A DNA stretch of 64,000 bases from Gibbula magus (Eukaryota; Mollusca; Gastropoda; Trochida; Trochidae), in the NCBI GenBank assembly GCA_936450465.1, contig OW388293.1, positions 24,577,860 to 24,641,859 on the forward strand. Reading direction: 5' to 3'. Both the position numbers and the translations under genes were made by a program. The notes under the pieces are model-generated. The model was given only the letters and a program-made list of their open reading frames with translations. It had not been told where the DNA came from and made no database searches. Shown piece after piece: positions 53,501 to 62,500 of the stretch (within the stretch, counting starts at the first letter, position 1; each line of letters opens with the position of its first letter).

Positions 53501-56500
53501 CTCTTTAAAACATATTTGTAAATGTTTTATCCATATGCATTATTTTTACATTTTATCTGTAAATAAGTTTTTTGGATATAAGATTATTCAACCAAAAGCG
53601 TATATATTTCAGCATTTAGTGGATTCACATATCGTTATCAAGTAATGAATAACTAAATACCGGAAACCATTTTATTTTAATTCGTGTGAGTAACTAAGTT
53701 TTGATGGTTAAATCACCATATCACCAAAAATACCAGTATTGACCTGTATTAAGAACATGACACACTATAAAGTAATTAAGTATGTGAAATAAATATTCAA
53801 ATTTCATACTACGTATCTATACTATATTGATTATAGTTTCTGTTTGCATATAAACCTATGGTTTTTCATATCATTAGTAAATGTCAGAGAACATGTGGAG
53901 CTATTGATACTGTAGAGTATAGTTGGTTACCATTGCAAAGTCAAATGGTATCAGTTCGCGAAATTGCACGTCACATGTTGTCATAGTAACATGATCTGCA
54001 TGAGCCTGGGAAAAAATCAATTATTCGTGCTGTAATCCGAGATTTGCTCTTTGAAAAGACTCAAAATTGTGACTCTTGCCTCAATGTTTAAGAAGTAAAT
54101 GCTTTGCAAAATAAAAGTGAATTTTTTTCGGAAACTGGGATATTGGCTAACTGCATGCTGTACAGTTTGCAATTACTATAAATGTGCTCGTGGAACACCT
54201 TGGTACCGACAAGGAATACAATACCTTGAAGTTTTACCAAAATGAGACCAATAGAACCATTCTGAATGAAATTCATAAATGACGCCATAACGTCAAATCA
54301 ACATCAGCAAAGACAGGGGTTTTGCATCAAACAACTTCACGGGAGTGTTTGCACATGTTCTAATTGCATTTAAAAGCACATTTTGCCCTTCATCATCTGA
54401 ACAGAAATGTGGCTATTTTCCCAGAGAATGATTATGGCACAATATAATGTTATCCAGAAGTTCTATACAAGTATTGACTTATCGTTACGTCTGCATGTGT
54501 TCAACACGTTATTATTATGATGTCATCAAAATTGGAATGCTGTGATGTTATAAATTTTCTCATTACAGCGTTATCAGTAATAACGAAATTGTTTAGTGGA
54601 CTGGCGTTATTTTGCTGTTCAGTAGATATCCAAGTTTGTACGTCACCTTGTTGAGATTACTATTCATCTACATAGTAAAGCTTGCACAAGAAACTTACAC
54701 ATTGACTTTCAAGGTGTAAACTCAACATAAATGCTCATAATAATGCAAATGTTGAGTGTACTTCAACCGTCTATATAATCTCGGAATATAGTGTCAATAT
54801 TTTAGCATTGACGTGTAATCTTGGTTTTCATTCTTGACATGGTTTCTATGATTATTAACATAAAGTTAATGAATTGAGTTTGGCTATTCGAAAGGTTGTC
54901 TGCTCGGGAAAACCACACTAGAAAACTACAATTGTCGCGAGGACCACACGACATGTAAACTCCTCGTTGCCGAGAAAGCCACCCTAGAAAACTACACATG
55001 TCGCGAGGGCCACACGACATGTACATTCCTCGTTGCCGCGAAAGCCACACTAATAAACTACAGAATGGCGCGAGGGCCACACGACATGTACTCTCCTCGT
55101 TGCCGCGAAAGCCACACTAGAAAACTACAGAATGTCGCGAGGGCCACACGACATGTACACTCCTCGTTGCCGCGAAAGCCACACTAGAAAACTACAGAAT
55201 GTCGCGAGGGCCACACGACATGTAAACTCCTCGTTGCCGAGAAAACCAACTACAGAATGTCGCGAGGGCCACACGACATGTACACTCCTCGTTGCCGCGA
55301 AAGCCACACTAGAAAACTACAAAATGTCGCGAGGGCCACACGTCGTGTAAACTCCTGGTTGCCGCGAAGCCCACGATTGATTTCGGATGATACCGTTTAT
55401 CAAATTAGCGCCACCCATTGATAGATAATGAGCTTATTATAAAGTGAATATGGAGTTAATCTTGTTTGTTTAGTTTTAAATAAAGTGTTGTAGTAGTTTT
55501 TCTTTAGGTCACGACTTTTCAACTGTATATCTGTCACTATTCTGAAGTGGTTAGCATTAAAATGATGATTTTCAGCAACGTTCAGTATTCGATAAAATTA
55601 CATCTGACCAAATAACATATAAAACATGACACACATACGTGTACATTACATAAAATAAAATATGTTGCTATGGGGTGAAAACATCAATGAAATATGAAAC
55701 TCCCCTGTCCTGTGCCTTCCTACAATATGATAATACAAAGTAAAAAGACTGCAAGACACATCATAGTTTATTATATACCGTAACATGGACCAGCACTCCC
55801 AACCATTGCCGGGAGAGCCACATTCATACGATCACAAAAACCGGGAGCGCCAAGTTGTATGTAACCTTATTTTCTTACATGTGGCTCTGCCGGATTGCAA
55901 CCCTTATAAAGATGTGCATTGTGCGCAGTACGATTGAGTGGTTTAACATCTTGACCTGAGAAAACCAAAAGAGAAGACGGCCGTTATCCAAAGTTATACT
56001 AAGATTCGTATGTTTATTGCAAAATAGTTTTACACACCACCAGTTGATAACAGTTGTGAATCACATTTTCCTTCTCTGTTTTACAAAATTCCTCGTTACC
56101 ATTATTTATTAACTGCATAGATAATACTTCCTTCTATGGTATATATAATGAGTGTTAGAACGATAATGGTCTACATATATATGAAGCAAATGATGCTACT
56201 TGATATGTAAAACAGTTTAAAGAAATGGCTGTTTTATTTATGCGGAAATGTATCAGAAAACTGTAATACATGTCGAGCAATTTGAATCCTGAAGTACATG
56301 CACTGTTGTTGAAAATTACAATGTTAATACTTATCGGTTCATTAACGTAACAATGTAATTATGTAAAGTTAAAAGACGTGACAATGCACCGCGATTGACG
56401 CCCGTCATTCAGTCAAATGTCATTTTGGAAACTTATTTACAACAGACAATAGGACAAAGTTTGGTTGAGAATGTTTACTGGGTCATCTGTGCATGTAAAT

Positions 56501-59500
56501 GCGACGTGAAATTTCGGTTTCAGATGTTGCTCGACTTTCATTTGAAACAAGAGAATTAGTGAGCAAAGCTCACTCATGATACCCCCGCTTTTACATTAAC
56601 ATTGGTCAAAGAGAAATGTTTGAAAATAGCAAAAGGGTATCAATGTTTAAACTTTTGTATGAAAAGACCATAACATATATTATTAAAGCAGAGTAAGTAT
56701 TACACCTCTAAGCATGTTTTAGAAGTAAAAGTCAAAGTGGTTTCGACATTTGAACAACTAGAAGAGCGTTTGCGGGACACCGCAAAAGCAGAGCAGCTCC
56801 GAAACTTTGGGTCCCGCCTTTCCCTGTTCCGCCTTCTCCTCAGCATAAATAAAATGGGATTTTTTTTGGACCAAAATTTTTTCATTATTCAAGTTATTCT
56901 AACAAGTTGAATCATCACTGGGGTCACTTTTCACAAGTTTGTTCTTAAAACCTATTTCTCATTTCAAAATTGGATCAAAGGATTAACATGGCCTGAACCA
57001 ATATCTCATGACCTTGACCTTGACCTTAGACCTTCAAGGTCACACCATCAACGATTACTTTTCATTGTGTATAACAATCATGCAATGACTCAAAGTGTTC
57101 ATTGTTAACATAAGGCATATTCACAATAGCATGCTTAAGTTGTGACCTTGCTGTGACCTTGACCTTTGACAGATTTTAGCGAAAACTTTTTCAAATCTTG
57201 GTCTATCTCCATAGTTGATATATACCAAATAAGAGCCTGACAGCACAAAAACGTTTGAAGTTATCATGTTTACAAGGATTATTGTAGTAATTAAAGCACT
57301 CATGACCTTGACCTTTGACCTTGAATGTGAACATGTCAAAATCATTTACCAGATTTATAAGAAAGAAGCTAGGTGTTAATACCTTCTTGGAAACAAGTAG
57401 TATTTGAGTTATGAGCGGAACCAAAAGTGTGACCATAGACGCGCACACAAAGACGCTTAAAAGTGGAAAATCTGAAAAAATAATCATGGAATCTGAGGGA
57501 AACATAGAAAAGGCACATCTAGGGACCATAAAGTGTACATGTATAAAGTTTCATAACAATTGAACAAGTAGTATTTGAGTTATGAGCGGAACCAAAAGTG
57601 TAAGCATAGACGCGCACACAAAGACGCTTAAAAGTGGAAAATCTGAAAAAATAATCATGGAATCTGAGTGAAACATAGAAAAGGCACATCTAGGGACCAT
57701 AAAGTGTACATGTATAAAGTTTCATAACAATTGAACAAGTAGTATTTGAGTTATGAGCGGAACCAAAAGTGTTCCGGACGGACGGACGGACGGATGGACG
57801 CGCTGAGCGCTATATACCCCCGACTACTTCGTAGCGGGGGTATAACTAGTAATCATATATATTGGGCGATATGGGTTTATTTGCAAGTTATGTGAAATTA
57901 ATTGAACTGAAATCAGCATATATCGTATTCAGCACGTGCACGTATTTAAGCCAAATAAAGTATCTTGAAACAAAATGGGTGTCTCGACATACATGTAGTG
58001 ACATATTATTTGAACAAGTAATCTTACAGTTTCATAAATGTAAGCAGAATGGAGTCATTTAAGTGCTTAAGAAAAGATTTCTTAACCTCCGTTTACTTAT
58101 CCTATTGTAAACTACGTAAACTGAAGGCGAACATATAATTATCATGACACTAATAATTTATGGTGACTCACACTCTATTAGTACATATGCAAATACATGT
58201 TTATTTTCATTAAGCATGGCATTCAGAACCATTTTCAAGGCATATTTCGATAAACAATGTCACACAAATATGCCACTATGATATACTTTTTTATATACAG
58301 TCAAACCGCGATAGTCCGGCCACCAATAATACGAATCTTGCGGTGTCCGAACGGTAGCAAGCTGTAACTAAACTAATCTCTATATAAACTCATTAAATGT
58401 TGATTCATTAATCCGTTGAATCCGTTTCCGAATCCGAACGCCAATTAGCCGTAACGGATTAGTTAATAACAACTATTTCTGCTTCATTAATCCGGTGACA
58501 AGCGATCATCACACTGATTGGATCGGTAAAACTTCAATGACAGTGGATTGACACGGGAGTTGAGCGTGTCAGTAGTTTGTGATTTTAATAGATTGTAATG
58601 TTTTACATTGTGTGTCAGTACTTTGTGATTGTAATATATTGAATTTCTCATTTTGTGCGATAGTTATAAATATCCAGCGTGTCAAATTCATTTAATATTT
58701 TAAATACGTTCTCGTCTGTCTGTAGATTCAAAGGTTATCAACTCCATCTTGTTTAATTCATTTCAGTAGTCCGAACATTTCACTATCCGAACGTTTTTGA
58801 TGAAAAACGGAAGCGTTCGGATTAATGAGGCCTGACTGTACTCCAAAAACTGAATCAATTTCATTCACATAAGTTAAACATGTAAGACAAATATATATTA
58901 TATTGATGATAATACATTGTTAAAATAGTGAATGGGTAAATATATTATACCAATGTTGATACAATAGTGTCCGCACTTGCACTTTCACATTGCTTATTCT
59001 GATTAACATATATTGATTAAGAGTAGTCAGATATTCTGATTTTTGCATGGACCGTCATTTTATTTAAACTGCATTGAACTTTGCGCAATAAAACTTATAA
59101 CTCATTTAATAATAATTATAATAAGTGTTTACCACGAATGAATTCCTTTCACGACAACCTCGTTTACAATAAAGAAAATAGAAGTCACATACATTGTATA
59201 CAGAGAACAATCACACTTGATCAACTTCAACATCATTTAAAGGACGAATACTGGAGGAATAGGTGTATTTTGAATTTATTGGTTTTTAAACGCGGTAGTA
59301 AGAAGAAAGTTTGACGTATTCATCTGGATCAACAGAAATCTTCAGGGATAATTTTAAAACTATTTTGTCGTAAACGAAACTGCTATTTTACTGGCGTTAT
59401 AAGCGAAATAAATATTTACTAGAGACAAAGAACCAAGCCGCCATTGGAAATCAAAAATTAATATGCTTTCAATGAAACAATGGTAAATGAGAGCTGACAC

Positions 59501-62500
59501 AAGTATGTCTATGGGAGGATCTACGTGTACGGGTATAAACACACCGGGTCAACGTTGTCAATTATCGATAATATTTGCAGATCTCTCTTGTAAGTGACAT
59601 GGCCCGTTGTGCGGCGTCCGTCCGTCATCCGTCGTCAAACCATAAACTTTTCACATTTTCGACTCCTCCTCATGAACCGCAGCACACCCAAAGCTGAAAT
59701 TTTGCGGAGAGGTACCTTGCACACAGGGGATCAAAGTTTGTTCATTTGAACTTCGCCACCCATCAAGTATTGGCGTGGCAGGCATTATTAACAGAACCTT
59801 TAAACGACTTCTTCTCCGGAACCAGTTGACATAGGAAGATGACATTTTCAGATTTTACATATAAAATTTTATTTGTTCATTTGGTCCTGACCCCTCACCA
59901 AATATGGATGTGACAGGGGGTCCAACCTAAAATCTTTAAAAGACTTCTTCTTCAAAACGATTTGATACAGAGAATTAAAATTTTCACATTTTAACAATCT
60001 GGGTCTACTCATGCTGCTCTCATATCTTAACATGTATGTTTTAGCAAATTTGCGAGTGAGTGATTAGCAGAGTGTGTAAAAACTCAAATGCAGAAAGGTT
60101 AATGTTAATTCTTTTAGTTATTCCCCTTTTGTATTCAATCAGATCCTATTATTCACCATTTGAAGTCTGTTGGCTATCCGTGTGCTGAGAAGGGTACAAT
60201 TATACCAAATCATACCATGCCATGCATAATGGTTTGCGGTTTCAAAAATTAAAACAAGATGATATCGAAATATATAATAGGCTATGACGGCAAATGGAAA
60301 CTAACTAATTTCCCAGACTCAATAGATGGAACACATATAATGATGATTGAACACATTCTCACAGTAAGTGAATCCTATCGAATGCAAATGGGGAAGGCAT
60401 ATTCTCAAATCATGAGACAAACAGTGAAAAAAGACATTTACTACTAAACTAAACCAAGTAAAGCTCCCTTCCTCTTTCGCCCTCACACCCAAACCTTTAG
60501 GCTTGAAGAGCTAAAATATGTTAATTAATTTCATCAGTGGTAAATTGTTGCTAAACTACGTTTACACAGTGATATTATTAATAAACTAATAAGATGTACA
60601 TATCTATAATAATCTACAATAATTACTTTTCAAATTTAATAAATATGAGCAAAACCATTCAAGTCTTAAAGGAAAGATTGTGTAAGTCCCATTAACTTAT
60701 CCGAATGTAAGCTAAGCTCCATACACTGAAGGCGTTAATCCTATTATAGTCATACTAATGATTCATGACATTGCGCTGAGTTCACTATTAGTAAATTTCC
60801 CCAAAACGTCTTTTCTCCCTTTAGAACTATTTCCGTGTCATACAAATATTCTACTGTGATATTTTTATATAGTATACTCTTCGCACACTGCTTCAATTTG
60901 ATGTGTACATTAAAACCAAGTAAAACAAGTTTTTTTTTTATGATTTTATTCTTTCCTTTAATTTTGTATTGAATGGCAAAAAAATATACAAGTGTTGATA
61001 CCATAGACTTCCTACTAACCTGCATCCTTATTATGTTGATGAATATATATCAAAAGTAATCAAAGTGCGCCGATTTATATAAACTTTACTTTGCTCGATT
61101 AAATCTATCATATTCAGTCACATAAGTATGTCTAAGGAAGTATCTATGTACAGGTTTACACACACGATGTCAACTTTTTGAATTAATCTATTATAGTTTT
61201 AATTGTCAATTATTCACCGTTAGTTGTTTTAAAGAGAAATCTCATTATATGTTTATTCAAATTCTTAATAAAAAAATAAACTTGTATTAATTATATTTAT
61301 ATAATAGCGACCTTTGGGGATTTAAAGTGGAATCATTTATCAAAATCATTCTTATGTTATGTGAATCAAATATCAAGTGAAATGAAAAGAAATTGAATGA
61401 AACCAGTATTCTAGTGTTATGTAAAAGATTAAGGTCGACATGTCAATATCGCTTTATCGCTCTTTCGCTTTATCGCTCTTTCGCTTTATCGCTCTTTCGC
61501 TTTATCGCTCTTTCGCTCTATCGCTTTATCGCTCTATCGCTTTATCGCTCTTTCGCTTTATCGCTCTTTCGCTTTATCGCTCTTTCGCTTTATCGCTCTT
61601 TCGCTTTATCGCTCTTTCGCTCTTTCGCTTTATCGCGCTGTTATTATCGCTTTATCGCTCTTTCGCTTTATCGCTCTTTCGCTTTATCGTGCTGTTATTA
61701 TCGCTTTAGCGCGTTGTTATATCGCTTTGTCGTGCGGCGTTATCGCTTTGTCGTCTGACACTATCGCTTTGTCGTGCGACACTATCGCTTTGTCGTGCGG
61801 CGTTATCGCTTTGTCGTGCGGCGTTATCGCTTTGTCGTGCGACGTTATCGCTTTGTCGTGTTGCTCTATCGCTTTGTCGTGCAGCCTTATCGCTTTGTCG
61901 TGTGACTATATCGCTTTATCGCTTTGTCGTGTTGATACCAGAGGGCGAAAGAGCGATGTCCCCTCTCGGCCATCATAATTCACAATGTTTTGGAGTAAAT
62001 GCTTTTCTTCTTCATCAGGTGCATTGTAGGAAAACCAAAATGAGATATATATATTATTTAATAATACATGACAAAGAGATTGTTAACACTTGTGGGTAAA
62101 CAACTGTTTCAGCTCTGCAACTCTTCCTGTGACATTCCGCTGTCTTGAAGAAAACCTGAACATCGACCGTCGTGTGACAAGATTCGTACTGCCAATTGGT
62201 TCTACAATCAACATGGATGGAACAGCTCTCTACGAGGCTGTGGCTCCCATCTTCATTGCACAGATGAATGGAATCCCCCTCAACTTCGGCAAGATTTTAA
62301 CTATCAGGTATACTCTTGCATCATACTTGTGGATTACTAATTTAACATATAACTCTTCCGAAGGAAACATATTCTCAATGTTCCCAATCTAAAAGAGAGA
62401 ATGGCAATTTTGTTTGAAACTTTGATGAACTTCAATCTTAAACTGATCACTGTAGTAGGATCTGTGAAATCCAAACCTTAATGGAGACAAATGTGAAGTG

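Larger units (their letters stand above)
49033..61977. mobile_element. 12.9-kb foldback-like element with satellite-filled terminal inverted repeats
   Basis: The element starts TATGATGGCCGAGAGGGGAC (49033) and ends with the inverse (…CGGCCATCATA, 61977). It is flanked by a perfect 6-bp duplication, ATTCAC, at 49027-49032 and 61978-61983. Each terminal repeat has an outer domain of tandem units (left 49033-50705, right 61440-61977) and an inner non-repetitive domain (left 50706-52385, right 60635-61439). This outer/inner plan is that of Drosophila FB and sea-urchin TU elements. A 6-bp duplication with long terminal repeats also fits Maverick/Polinton elements, though those usually end AG/TC. 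I recognise no transposase, integrase or polymerase inside, so it is probably nonautonomous. It occupies 96% of EAAT intron 6. Confidence 0.85.

Noticed and set aside
54802..55350. Open frames of 60-92 codons in the 67-bp array
   Set aside because: The unit is not a multiple of three and the frames exist only because it is stop-poor; they read the same satellite in several frames on both strands.
57812..57848. A Helitron 3' end (hairpin followed by CTAG)
   Set aside because: Comparison with the intact T3 copy near 41534 (GAAACTAGTAAT) shows that the CTAG belongs to the target sequence, not to the element.
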